64,000 bases of DNA from contig CAWBIK010000004.1 in assembly GCA_963788965.1 (NCBI GenBank), positions 434,001 to 498,000 of the forward strand. Direction: 5' to 3'. Position numbers and translations under genes: made by a program. A model generated the notes under the pieces. It saw only the letters and a list, made by a program, of their open reading frames with translations, ran no database searches and had not been told where the DNA came from. The DNA is from QHXQ01 sp963788965. GTDB taxonomy: Bacteria; Acidobacteriota; Blastocatellia; Pyrinomonadales; Pyrinomonadaceae. Below, in pieces: positions 29,570-39,934 of this stretch (position 1 is its first letter; the number at the start of each line of letters is the position of its first letter).

Positions 29570-30890
29570 TTGCCCGCACGGCGATTCCTCCGCCCCGGAT
29601 TCCGAAGACGCACACGCTCACCCATAGGCGTTAATCGTTTCCGAAGTCGAGAGGGATCAACTCATGTCGCATCAGGTATTGCCGCGCTCTGCCCGGCCAG
29701 CAGTGGCCGGAGTTTGCGCGCCTTCGCGCTTACGCTCCTTGCCATCGAATTTTTAGATGAACTGGTTGACGGCTCGCGTCAAGCCGCGTGGCCGCTGATC
29801 CGTTCTGATTTGCAACTCACTTACACGCAGATCGGGCTGCTGCTCGCCGTGCCTAGCTTCTGCGGGAACGTGATCGAAGTGCCGCTCGGCATTCTGGGCG
29901 ACACGCGCCATCGCCGCCGGGCTATCATCTTGGGCGGCGTCTGCTTCACGCTGGCACTGTTGCTCGTCGCCGCGAGTTACAACTTCACGCTGCTGTTGCT
30001 CGCGTTCATCGTGTTCAGTCCGGCGGCCGGCGCGTTCGTCAATCTGTCGCAAGCGGCGTTGATGGACGCAGAGCCGGCGCGGCACGAACAGAACATGGCG
30101 CGTTGGGCGTTCGCCGGTTCGCTCGGCGTCGTGGCCGGGTCGGCGGCGCTGAACGCAGCGGTCGCGTTGGGCGCGGGCTGGCGCGCTTGGTACGCCGTGA
30201 TGACGTTGGTGGCGCTGGTCACTATTGCTGGCGGCGTGCCGCTTGCCGCTCAATGCACACGTGACGGCGGCGGCCCAACAAGCGCCGCCCGTTAGTTTTA
30301 AGACGAGTGCGGCGGGTGCGCTGCGGGCTTTGCGCCGCGTACACGTCTGGCGTTGGCTCGTGCTGTTGGAGTTGGCCGATTTGATGCTCGACGGCTTTCA
30401 CGGGTTCATCGCGCTCTACTTCGTGGACGTGCTCGGCGCGACCACGACGCGCGCTGGTCTTGCGGTCGGCGTCTGGTCGGTCGTCGGCCTCTTAGGCGAC
30501 TTCCTGCTCATCCCTTTGTTGGAGCGCGTGCGCGGGCTGAGCTATCTGCGTTGGAGCGTGCTCACAATGCTGTGCTTGTTCCCCGCCTTCCTGCTCGCGC
30601 CGAACTTGATGATCAAACTCGTGCTGCTTGGTCTGATCGGCTTAACGAATGCCGGTTGGTATTCGATCCTGCAAGCGCAACTCTATACGGCTTTGCCCGG
30701 TCAGAGCGGCACGGCGATGACGCTGCATAACGTGTCGGGTCTGTGCGGCGCGCTCATCCCGTTGGGCTTGGGGTTGTTCGCCGAACGCTACGGGCTGGGC
30801 GCGATGATGTGGCTGCTATTGGTCGCGCCTGTGGCGCTGCTGGTCGCCATCCCGCGAGGCGGCAAAAAATCGCGGGACGTGCTAGGCTAA
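29570..30890 (+). pseudogene. MFS transporter, frameshifted
   Basis: This is a major facilitator with hydrophobic helices throughout. The first half contains FALTLLAIEFLDELVDGSR, GLLLAVPSFCGNVIEVPLGI and LGDTRHRRRAIILGG, the loop 2-3 motif of the family. The second half (WRWLVLLELADLMLDGFHGF, ALIPLGLGLFAERYGLGAMM) is in another frame; the break is near 30285 in a GGCGGCGGCCC tract. Joined length fits 11-12 helices. The true start is unclear: the first 50 residues are not membrane-like and a downstream GTG or TTG may be used. Substrate unknown. Confidence 0.72.
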
Positions 30891-30974
30891 CGCTTCACCC
30901 GACCGGCGCTGATCCCGCACACATGAGGTTTTGATCAGGCGTCGGCGGGTGCGCGAGTTTTACCGACAAAGTAT

Positions 30975-33900
30975 ATGCACGTTACGCAGGTTGAACTGGA
31001 AAACATCAAGGCTTACGAGCGCGCCGCCTATACGTTCGAGCCGGGCACGACCGCCATTGTCGGGCCGAACGGCGCGGGCAAAACGACGATCCTCGAAGCT
31101 ATCGCATGGACACTCTTCGATGTACTCGACTACTCGAAGGACGACTTTCTACGACGCGGCGCGAAGAAAGGCATAGTGCGCGTCACCTTCGAGAGCGATG
31201 TGGACCAGAAGCAATACGTGGTCTACCGCGACACGGGCAACGGTTATTACATTTTCGATCCGGCGCTGCCCGGCAAAGTGGCCGAACAGCGCACGCACGT
31301 TTTGCCGTACCTGCGTATGCTGCTCGGCATTGAGCCGGGCACAGACTTGCAGTCGCTCTTTCGTTCCGCCATCGGCGTCCCGCAAGGCACGCTCACCGCC
31401 GACTTCCTCAAGTCCGGGACACAACGCAAGGCCGCGTTTGATCGGCTGCTCAAGGTTGAAGAGTACCGCGAAGGCGCGGAACGTCTGCGCGGGACGGTCA
31501 ACTTGATCGGCGAGCGGTTGGCGGAGGCGCGCGAGCGCATCGGGCGCGCGGAAGGCACGCTCGCGCATTACGACGAGCGCGTCGAAGAACATAAAACTTA
31601 TGGCGCGCGTGTGGCGGAACTGAGCGCGGCGCTTGCAGAGTTGCAACGTGAAACGCACGTGCGCGAGCAAGGTGTGGCGACGCTGGACGAAGCCGAGCGG
31701 CGCGTCGGCGAAACGCGCGCGGGCCTTGAACGCGCACTGGTCGAGCGTGCTGCGGCCGAACGTCGGCTGCGCGATCTGCGTGGTGAGTTGGATGCGGCCC
31801 TCGGCGCGCGTGCGCGGCAGCAAGCGACCGAAGACGGATTATCGCGCACACCTCGCGGCGCTCGCCGACGCTGCAACAACTCGAAGTCGAACGTGCCGAG
31901 CGCGACCGTCTGCGCGCGGAGGCCGAACGCGTCGCCCTGTTGGTCGTAAAAGCCGACGCCGACGTGCGGCGTTTGACGGACGCACTTGAAGCGGCGGCGC
32001 GTGCGCGTGCGTCGCTTGCGACCATCGAGCCGGAGGTCACACGGCAGGAAGAGTTGGAGCGCGAGCGCGAACACTTGCGCGAGTTGCGCGCGCGGGCGAT
32101 GGCAGCAGGCGAACGGCTCGCGCGGCTTGATGTGGAGTTGACCGACTTGCGCGCGCAGCATGTGCAGATCAGAGAACAGGTGCGCCAAGCCGAGCGCGCG
32201 GCCGGCGCGCAGGAACGCTACGCGCAGCTTGAGAGCGAGCGCATGCAGGTCGAAACCGAGTTGAGCCGCGCCGAGCGTGCGAAGGTATCGCACGACCACT
32301 GGTTGAAGCAGCAACGCGAATTTGTGCGCGACATCAAACGATTGCAGGGGGCCGTGGCCGCGCTCGAACGCAAGGCCGGCGAGTTGGAGCAACGCGCGCG
32401 CGGCGCTGAGCGGGCCAGCTGCGCTCGAAGTCAACGAGCGCGAGTTGCAGGAACAGGCCGCGCACTTGCGCGCGGAGATCGCGCGCGACGAGAAGATGCG
32501 CACAGAGGTCAAGGGCGGCTTGTGCCCGATCCTGTCGGAGAAGTGTTTGAACATCGGCGAGGGGCAGACGCTCGACGGTTACTTCACGGATCATCTGGCG
32601 ACGAATCACGCGCAACTGAAAGCGGTGCAGACCGAGGCAGCGCAAGTCAGCAAGGCCGTGCGGGCCGCGCGCGAAGCGGGCATCGCACTCGTACAGCTTG
32701 AACGCGAACGCGCGCTCTTGAGCGAGCAGCGCACGTTGCTCGGCGACGGCGAACGTAAGCTCGCGGAGATCGAACGTCAACTGGCCGCGTTGCCGCCGAA
32801 CTTGGACGCGCACTTGGACGAGTTGCAGAGCAAGCACGCGGGCGTCAGTGCCGACTTGATCGCGGCGCGCGAGGCGATGTTGCGCCACGCGGAGTTAGAA
32901 CCTTTGCGCCAGCAGTTGAAAGGGATCGAAGCTGAAGGTAAACGGCGCAAAGAGGATCGTGATCAGTTGGCGGCGAACGCTTCGGCCGTCGCGGGCTTAG
33001 ACAAAGACATCGCGGACGTGGACGAGCGTTTGCGTGCGCTCAATGATCCGCGCGGGCGCGCGCGCGCTTTGCGCGCCGAGGCCGAGCGTGAACCGGCGCT
33101 GCAAGTCGAGGTGCGCGGCGCTGAAGACGCGCATGCGGCGCTCAAGGCGCAGGCGCACGAGTTCGATGCCGAGTTGCAACGATTCAAAGAGTTCGATGCC
33201 GAGTTGGCGCGCACACGTGTGGAGCGTGAGCGCACAGCGGCCGCGCACGGCGAGTATCTTGAGAGCAAGGCGCTCGCGGCGATGGTCGAACCGCGCAGCG
33301 CGGAAGTCGAACGTGCCGCAGCGGAGACAGAGCGCGCGGTCGCAACGGCCGCGGCCGCGCAAGCTGCGGCCGACGCGGCGGGCGCAGCTTACGACCGCGA
33401 CCAACACGCGGAAGAACGCGTGCAGTTGCGGCTCGTGCGCGAGCGCACGGCGACGACCGCGGCGCAGCTTGAGTCGGCGCGTGAGCGCGCGTCGGCTTTG
33501 CGCGCGGAGATCGAGCGATTGGATGAAGTGCGCGCCAGTCTGCGCGAAGAGTTTCGCGCGAAGGAACGTTTGCAGGGATTGGCGGAGACGACCGATTTCA
33601 TCCGCGATACGCTGAAAGCGGCGGGGCCGCTCGTCACCGAAAGTTATCTCTACAACATTTCGATTGAAGCGAATCAACTCTTCCGCGAGATCACGGGCGA
33701 GGCATCGCGCGCGCTCAGATGGACGCGCGATTATGAGATCGTTGTCGAAGAGGGCGGTTATGATCGTTCGTTTCCGAACCTATCGGGCGGCGAGCAGATG
33801 GCGGCGGCGCTGGCGGTGCGGCTCGCACTCTTGAAGCAACTCTCGGACATACGCATCGCGTTCTTCGACGAGCCGACGGTGAACATGGACGCCGAACGCC

Positions 33901-34034
33901 GCGAACGACTCGCGCAACAGATCGGGCAGGTGCGCCACTTCAAACAACTGTTCGTCATCTCGCATGACGACACGTTCGAGGAGTCAGTCGATCACGTCGT
34001 CGCCATCGCCGGCCGTGATAAGGAGGCGGCGTGA
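30975..34034 (+). pseudogene. SbcC/Rad50-like SMC ATPase, about three frameshifts
   Basis: The N-terminal ATPase half has IVGPNGAGKTTILEAI (Walker A, residues about 33-48) and the Q-loop region IGVPQGTLTADF. A long coiled coil of about 700 residues follows, with a central hook CPILSEKC near 32523-32546. The C-terminal half has the signature LSGGEQMAAALAVR, Walker B IAFFDEPT and VISHDD. Frame changes are near 31835, 31870 and 32420. Rad50-type proteins hold DNA ends with an Mre11/SbcD nuclease, which is not in the window. Joined length is about 1020 residues. The hook spacing (Cys-X6-Cys) is unusual for this family. Confidence 0.85.
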
Positions 34035-34507
34035 GCGGAGACGCGCAGAAGCAGGTCACGATCTACTGCGACGGGTCGAGCCTCGGCAATGGTCAAGCGA
34101 CGACGCGCGCGGCCGCCGTGGCGCTCCTGGGTTATCGTGACGTGTGGCGCGCGGTCGGTTGCTACTTGGGCACGGCGACCAATCAACAGGCCGAGATCGC
34201 CGCCGCGACCATCGGGCTTGAACTCTTGCGCGAGCCGTGTCGCGTGCGCGTGCTGACCGATTCGCGTTACGTGGTCGAAACGATGAGCGGGCGCTTTCGG
34301 CGCAAGGCTAATCACGATTGGTGGACGCGGCTTGATCGCGCCGCCGGCACGCATCGGGTCACATGGGAATGGATCAAAGGGCACGCAGGCGAGACAGCGC
34401 AGGAAGCGGTTGACCGGGCCGCGCGCAAGATCGCCGCGCTCGGTCGCGTGGACGACGACGTGCTGCGCGAGGCCGTCGATATGGTCGGCAGTCAGGCTTC
34501 GACTTAA
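34031..34507 (+). CDS. Ribonuclease H-like protein
   Basis: This 158-residue protein has the RNase H type I fold: TIYCDGSSLGNG (Asp 14), QQAEIAAATIGLELL (Glu 55), VLTDSRYVVETM (Asp 77) and a final GHAGETAQEAVDRAAR (Asp 128). All four catalytic carboxylates are present, so it could cleave RNA in RNA-DNA hybrids. Its ATG overlaps the SbcC-like stop by four bases, which suggests translational coupling and a shared role in DNA end or R-loop processing. That functional link is inference. Confidence 0.85.
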   Translation: MSGDAQKQVTIYCDGSSLGNGQATTRAAAVALLGYRDVWRAVGCYLGTATNQQAEIAAATIGLELLREPCRVRVLTDSRYVVETMSGRFRRKANHDWWTRLDRAAGTHRVTWEWIKGHAGETAQEAVDRAARKIAALGRVDDDVLREAVDMVGSQAST

Positions 34508-34511
34508 AGTA

Positions 34512-34590
34512 CATAACAAACCACGAAGACAATATGATCAAAGCAACTATTTAGTTTTGTGTCTTCGTGTCTGTGTGGTTAGTTTTCTTA
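34512..34590. repeat. Hairpin with ACGAAGACA arms
   Basis: The left arm AACAAACCACGAAGACA (34516-34532) pairs imperfectly with TGTCTTCGTGTCTGTGTGGTT (34560-34580). The same CCAC-AAGACACGAAGACAC text recurs at 39561-39580. It separates the RNase H gene from the YCF48-like gene. Confidence 0.5.
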
Positions 34591-34612
34591 ACCGCTATAG
34601 ATCAAACGCTTC

Positions 34613-36590
34613 ATGCACGCCCGCGCATCAATCGCTGTGCTGTTCAATTGCGCCTGCGTCTGTCTCTTGTTGACGACGGCGGGCGCGGCAGCGCAGGTGC
34701 GCGGGTGGCTGTGGCAGAACCCTCTGCCGCAGGGGAACGCGATTCATGCGGTGCGGTTCGCCACCGACAAGCGGCACGGTTGGGCGGTCGGCGCGGACGG
34801 CGCGATCCTGCGCACGGACGACGGCGGCTTCGAGTGGGAAGCACAAACGTCGCTGGCGACGACAACGCTCTACGGGCTGTTCGTGAAAGACAAACGCAGC
34901 GCGGTCGCAGTGGGCGCGCGCGGCATGGTCGTCACAACGGATGACAGCGGCGCGCGTTGGACCAAGCGCCCGACGACGACGCGCGATCATCTCGCCTACG
35001 TCACCTTCGCGGGCAAAGATTTGCAGCACGGTTGGGCGGTCGGCACTTACGGCAGCATCATCGCCACCGCAGACGGCGGGCGCACATGGCGCGCGCAAAC
35101 GTCGGGCGTGCGCGCGCATCTTTTCGCTATCGCGTTCACAGACGAACAGACGGGCGCAGCGGTCGGCGACCGTGGCACGTTGCTCACCACCACGGACGGC
35201 GGCGTGACGTGGCAAGATAGATCAATCGCAGACAAGTCGCCGTTAACGGGCGTCGCCTTCGTGGGCCCGACGAAGCGTGCCGTCGCCGTCGGCTTCGGCG
35301 GGCTTGTCTTACGCACAGACGAAGGCGCACAGACTTGGGCGCGCGTGGACATCTTCCAACAGACCGATCTGCTGTCGGTCTTCTTCCTCGACGAGCGCAA
35401 CGGTTGGGCCACGGGCAACGACGGCGTAGTCCTGACGACGGCCGACGGCGGCGGCACTTGGCTGCCCGTCAGCGTCAAGACCGCGCCGCGCCTCACGACT
35501 ATCTTCTTCGCCGACGAGCGCACGGGCTGGGCCGCAGGGCGCGACGGCCTCGATTCTGCGCACAGACGATGGCGGCTTCGATTGGCGACGCTTGACCGAA
35601 GGCGGGCGCGACGATCTGACAGACATCTTCTTTCTCGACTCGGCGCGCGGCTGGGCCGTGGGCGCGCACGGGCGCGTGCTGGCCACCACGTCCGGCGGTA
35701 AACGCTGGACGGTGCGCCCCACACAGACCGATGCGCGGCTCACACGCGTCTTCTTCCGCGACGAGATGCACGGTTGGGCGGTAGGCGCACGCGCGACGAT
35801 CCTACGCACCGACAACGGCGGCTTGACGTGGACGAAAGCGGAAGTCATCGACGCGACGGTCGATCTGTTCGGCGTCAACTTTATAGACGTGCAGCATGGC
35901 TTAGCGGTCGGCGCGCGCGGCACGATCCTCCGCACGGACGACGGCGGCGAGACGTGGCATCTGCGCCCGTCGAACACTTTGACGTGGCTCGAAGACGTGG
36001 CTTATGCGGACGCGCAACACATCACGGCCGTCGGCTCGCAAGGCACGATCATGCGGACTGAAGACGGCGGCGAGACGTGGCAGTTCGTCAGCCTGCCCGT
36101 CAAAGAGTGGCTCTATGCGTTGACGTTCGCCGACGCGCAGCGTGGCTACATCGTCGGCGCGGGCGGCCTCATCCTGCGCACGGACGACGGCGGCGCAACG
36201 TGGAATGATCAAGAGAGCGGACTGAAGCTCAACCTCTTTGCCATCGCGGCGGCGACGCGCAACGACGCCCTCGTCGTCGGCGATCAAGGGCGCGTCTTGC
36301 AGACCAAAGACGGCGGCGCGACGTGGAGCGCGGTCGCGGGCGCGACGAGCGTGCCGCTGTTCGGCGTCGCCTATCGCGGCGGCACGGCCGCATGGGTCGC
36401 CGGGCGCGGCGGCGTCATCCTGCGCCGCGCCGACACGATTGCGACCATCAACATCCCACGCCCCAAAATCCCCCTGCTCAAACGCGACAAGCCCAAACTG
36501 CAAACGCGCGACAGCATCGAACCGCTCTCCCCCACCAGAGGCGACATCCCCCGTGCCGTGCCGCCAAGCAACAAGAAACCGCCGGGTTAA
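34613..36590 (+). pseudogene. Secreted YCF48-like/BNR repeat protein, frameshifted
   Basis: A signal peptide (IAVLFNCACVCLLLTTAGAAA) is followed by about fourteen blades of 40-43 residues with the pattern GWAVGADGAILRTDDGGFEW, the YCF48/photosystem II assembly factor-like propeller also common in non-photosynthetic bacteria. One break lies near 35560, where the frame changes between GWAAGRDG and LRTDDGGFDW-like sequence. Downstream of the propeller is a basic Pro-rich tail. The repeats suggest two stacked propellers, and no catalytic site is seen. Confidence 0.8.
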
Positions 36591-36591
36591 A

Positions 36592-36705
36592 GCAACAAGG
36601 CAACGGCAAAAGTTGCAGACCGGCAGCGGGCGCGCCTGTCAACTACTTCGCACGCCGCTTGCTATGTACCTTGTGCCCGTTGCTTCTATGGCCGTTTCCA
36701 TCACG
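36592..36705. repeat. Heptad-type inverted element (GGCAAAA type), copy 1
   Basis: Units AGCAACA, AGGCAAC, GGCAAAA, GTTGCAG begin this gap; the arm GCCCGTTGCTT near 36676-36687 pairs back to it. The text GGCAAAAGTTGCAGAC and CGGGCGCGC recur in inverted orientation at 37384-37450, so the two copies flank the Uma2 gene. Confidence 0.5.
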
Positions 36706-36759
36706 CGCGCTTTGCTTTAGAATGCACGGCAGCGACCAGCTAAAGAGAGGGACACAAAC

Positions 36760-37359
36760 GTGGCAATCGCTGAACAACTCACCTCCGCCGATCTCGCAGA
36801 CAAGTTCACCTCCGCCGATCTCGCAGTGATGCCGGACGATGGGAAACGTTACGAGATCATCGAAGGAGAATTGTACGTGTCCAGACAGCCCGGCTTTGAA
36901 CATCAATATACTTGTAGCCAGTTAGTTCGTTTTCTGTTGGAGTGGAATGAACAGAGTCATCTCGGAGTGGCGCTTATCGCGCCCGGTCTGATCTTCGCCG
37001 AAGATGATGATGTCGCGCCGGACGTGGTCTGGCTCAGTCATGCACGCCTGACGCATGCGTTGGATGCAGCCGGTCATCTACACACCGCGCCTGAGCTTGT
37101 CATCGAAGTGCTATCGCCCGGCAAGGCGAACGAACAACGCGACCGGCAGGCTAAGCTCAAGCTCTACTCGCGCCGGGGCGTACATGAATATTGGATTGTC
37201 GATTGGATGCAGCAACTTGTCGAAGTGTACCGGCGCGCGCGGGGCAAGTTGCGTGTGGCTACGACGCTCTATGCGCCGGACGCGCTGGCGTCGCCTCTGT
37301 TGCCCGATTTCTCCTGCCAAGTGGCCAAACTGTTCTTCACGCGGCCCGCAGAAAAGTAG
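36760..37359 (+). CDS. Uma2 family PD-(D/E)XK nuclease
   Basis: This 199-residue protein has the Uma2 features YEIIEGELYVSRQPG, APDVVWLSHARL (Asp), PELVIEVLSPGK (Glu) and QRDRQAKLKLYSRRG (Lys), the PD-(D/E)XK arrangement. Members are abundant in cyanobacteria and some other phyla and their role is unclear. The start is GTG at 36760, with AAAGAGAGGGA upstream. Residues 7-24 contain a 9-residue tandem duplication (TSADLADKF then TSADLA), encoded by a 27-base period repeat at 36779-36826. It is flanked by inverted copies of the same hairpin element. Confidence 0.83.
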   Translation: MAIAEQLTSADLADKFTSADLAVMPDDGKRYEIIEGELYVSRQPGFEHQYTCSQLVRFLLEWNEQSHLGVALIAPGLIFAEDDDVAPDVVWLSHARLTHALDAAGHLHTAPELVIEVLSPGKANEQRDRQAKLKLYSRRGVHEYWIVDWMQQLVEVYRRARGKLRVATTLYAPDALASPLLPDFSCQVAKLFFTRPAEK

Positions 37360-37383
37360 CAAGGCTAAAGCGAGCAAGCAAAT

Positions 37384-37419
37384 CGGGCGCGCAGTGGTTC
37401 ACATCACACTGCGCGCCCG
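37384..37419. terminator. 13-bp GC hairpin after Uma2
   Basis: A perfect 13-bp stem (37384-37396 with 37407-37419) with a 10-base loop. No T-run follows. It is the core of the second GGCAAAA-type element. Confidence 0.6.
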
Positions 37420-37458
37420 GTCCGTGTCTGCAACTTTTGCCCTTTGCCGTTTGCCCGC
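37420..37458. repeat. Heptad-type element (GGCAAAA type), copy 2
   Basis: Read on the minus strand, units GGCAAAC, GGCAAAG, GGCAAAA and GTTGCAG follow each other at a period of seven. It is the inverted partner of the copy at 36592 and lies at the stop of the TPR gene. Confidence 0.5.
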
Positions 37459-37459
37459 C

Positions 37460-39405
37460 TTACGGTTCGACTTCCATGTCTTTCGTGATGAGATCGACGG
37501 CGATGATCTCGCCGTCGTATTTGGGGCGCGGCTGCGTGGGCGCGCGATAGGTGAGGACGACGTGCATCTCTTGTTTGAAGGGGCCGCAGGTGATGGACGT
37601 GCCGGCCATGTCGGGCACGTAGGCGACCAACTGCACGCGGTCGAACTGGTCGGCGTGAAACTTGTAGAGCTTAGCGGCGGTCTGCACTTGCAGGACGACG
37701 CTTGCGCCGCCGACGCACTCGATCTTAGTGAGCACGCCGCGCACCTGCTCGCCTTCAGCCCGCCGCTTGAGGCGCGGCTTTAAGGCTTCGGGCGGGAGTG
37801 ACTGTTCGGTCGTCGTGCCCGTTGCTTCGTCCGTGTCATCGTCGGGCGCGGGTCTGCGTTGCACGTTGCCGCCCATAGCCTTGATCTGCGCTAACTGCTC
37901 GGCGTAGTTGTTAACCACTTGAAGCGTCATGCGCGCTTCGGCTTGTTCCGGCCCGCTGGCGTTGCTGCTGTGCATGATCTGTTCAAGCACGTTGCGCGCG
38001 GCGGCGAACTCCTCGCGTCGCATATAAACTTTGGCGAGCGTGATCGTGTAGTGGTGGCGACCCGGTTTGAGTTGGCGGGCGCGCAGCAGCAAGCCGGTCG
38101 CGGCCGGTAAATCTTCTTCGTTGACCATATCGAGGAACGCGAGCAGGTGGTGCGCTTCCGCGAAGTTCGGATTCAACGCGATGGCTTGCTGCAACTCGGC
38201 GCGCATGCGTGCAGCGGTGGCGCGCGGGTACTGCGAGATCATACCGTCGGGGCCGATGCTGCGCCGGTTGAGTGCTTCGGCGAGATAGTAGTGTGCGAGG
38301 TAGTTCTGCGCGTCGCCCGCGAGCGAGCGTTCGAGCGGGGGCAGAGCTTCGTCGAACCGCCGCTGACGGACGCGCACCATGCCGAGCGTAGCGTGCGCCT
38401 GCGGCAGTTCGGGCGCGAGCGCCAGCGCCTGTTGCAGATACTTCTCGGCCTCTTCGAGCCGGTTCGTGTGGTAGAGCAGATCGCCGAGGTAGGCGAACGC
38501 TTCGGCGTCCGTCAAAGGGCGCGTCTGCATTGTCGCATCGAACTCAAGCGGCTCGGTCGTGGTCAGGACCTGCACGCTGTAAGTGGTGTTCTGCACGTAC
38601 TGACGCAACGACTTCTCTATCGTCTTGAAGTCTGTCTGAAAGGCTTGCTGGAAACTGTCTTCGAGCGTCTGCCCGGCGGCGAGCAGTTGGCTGAAGCGCA
38701 CGAGTTGCGGCAAGCGTTGCCCCTTGTCGCTCTGCAACAAGTAATGGACCAGCGCCCACGACTCGGCGTAGAAGATGCCGCGTGTGTCGCCCTCGTTATA
38801 GGCGGGCGAGTCGTGTGTGACGCGCAGCAAATCTTCGAGGCGTAGGAACTGTTGCCGCAACAGCATGACGTGATTGCTGACGGGCGGCCCAACGTGATCT
38901 TCTTGTTGCCGTCGGTAACTTCGAGCGTGCTGTAGTATTCGGCCAAGCCTTCGTTGAACCAGACCGGCGGCTCGGACAAACTGTTGCTCACGAGCAGGTG
39001 CGTGTACTCGTGAAAGATCGTGCCGAAGGGATTTTCCGCGCCGCGCGTCTCGGACGTGAGCGTGATGTAGTTGACATCTTCGCCCGCTTGAAAATAACCG
39101 GCGACGTTCTCCTGCGGCTTGCCTTGATAGAGTGGCTTGAAGGGCTTGTAGGCGCTGTCGCTTTTGAAGACGACGACGGTGGTGGGCACGGGCGTCGTCA
39201 AGTTCGCTTTGGGGAACAGGCGCATGAAGATGTGGCGGAACTGTTCGAGCCGCGTGCCGACCTGTTTGATCTCCTTCTCGCTCGCGTTGCCGACGAGCAG
39301 AAAGTTTTGCGAGCGGACGCTCAGCCAAGTGTCTTTAGCCGCTACCGTGCTAGTGCAGATGAACAGCACGAAGGCTGCCACAAGCGGCGCGGGCAAACGT
39401 TTCAT
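37460..39405 (-). pseudogene. Secreted TPR protein with HEXXH metallopeptidase domain, frameshifted
   Basis: The N-terminus is a signal peptide (RLPAPLVAAFVLFICTSTVAA) from ATG 39405. Residues about 25-200 form a peptidase-MA-like domain with FHEYTHLLVSNSL (zinc HEXXH near residue 130) and WFNEGLAEYYS (third ligand Glu). After a break near 38880 the frame continues with the rest of the domain and at least five TPR-like helix pairs (LLYHTNRLEEAEKYLQQALA, AEAHHLLAFLDM). Joined length about 648 residues. It is probably a periplasmic or outer-surface zinc peptidase; the substrate is unknown. Confidence 0.78.
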
Positions 39406-39559
39406 CACGTCACACTCCACCAACATTTGATTGAGTTGCAGGACAACGGCGCGGGGTGCAGCGAGGCGGCGGCACAACGGCGACGAACGACGGCCGAGTA
39501 TAGAAACACGCGGAAGCGACTGTCAACGCGCGCCGTTCGCGCATAGTGAAACGGCATTA

Positions 39560-39634
39560 ACCACAAAGACACGAAGACACAATAGAAATGATGACTGATG
39601 AATAGCTGCTTATTCATCAGTCATCAGTCATTAT
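39560..39634. repeat. Heptad hairpin element (GATGACT type) plus ACGAAGACAC motif
   Basis: GATGACT, GATGAAT (39590-39603) and the reverse-complement arm TATTCATCAGTCATCAGTCA (39611-39630) form a hairpin with an AGCTGCT loop. The motif CCACAAAGACACGAAGACAC precedes it (39561-39580). Confidence 0.65.
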
Positions 39635-39649
39635 GCTGACTTCTGCCTG

Positions 39650-39862
39650 TTAACGTGTGGGATGATCTTTGGCGTAGCTGTAGGCGGTGTAAGCGGCGAT
39701 GATGTGGCAGACCCAGCCGAGCATGCCGCCTGTACCGATCCAGAAACCCGGCGTAACGATCAACCAGAGGATGCCCGCCAGTATCCGCCCGTTGTAAAGC
39801 TGCCCGATGCCGGGCACGATTAAACTCAAGACACCTGCCAGCAAGGGATCACGACGCGCCAT
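39650..39862 (-). CDS. Small two-helix membrane protein (TM2-like)
   Basis: This 70-residue protein has two hydrophobic helices (PLLAGVLSLIVPGIGQLYNG and LAGILWLIVTPGFWIGTG) with the PGIGQLYNG turn that resembles TM2 proteins, then a third hydrophobic stretch MLGWVCHIIAAYTAYSYA. The C-terminus is KDHPTR. GGAGGT 10 bases upstream fixes the start. Role unknown. Confidence 0.65.
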   Translation of the reverse strand: MARRDPLLAGVLSLIVPGIGQLYNGRILAGILWLIVTPGFWIGTGGMLGWVCHIIAAYTAYSYAKDHPTR

Positions 39863-39934
39863 AACTTAATTACCTCCGTCGGACTATACGCCGGACGTTT
39901 GTGCTAGGTTCGTTGATCTTGGCAGGTTGAGTTT

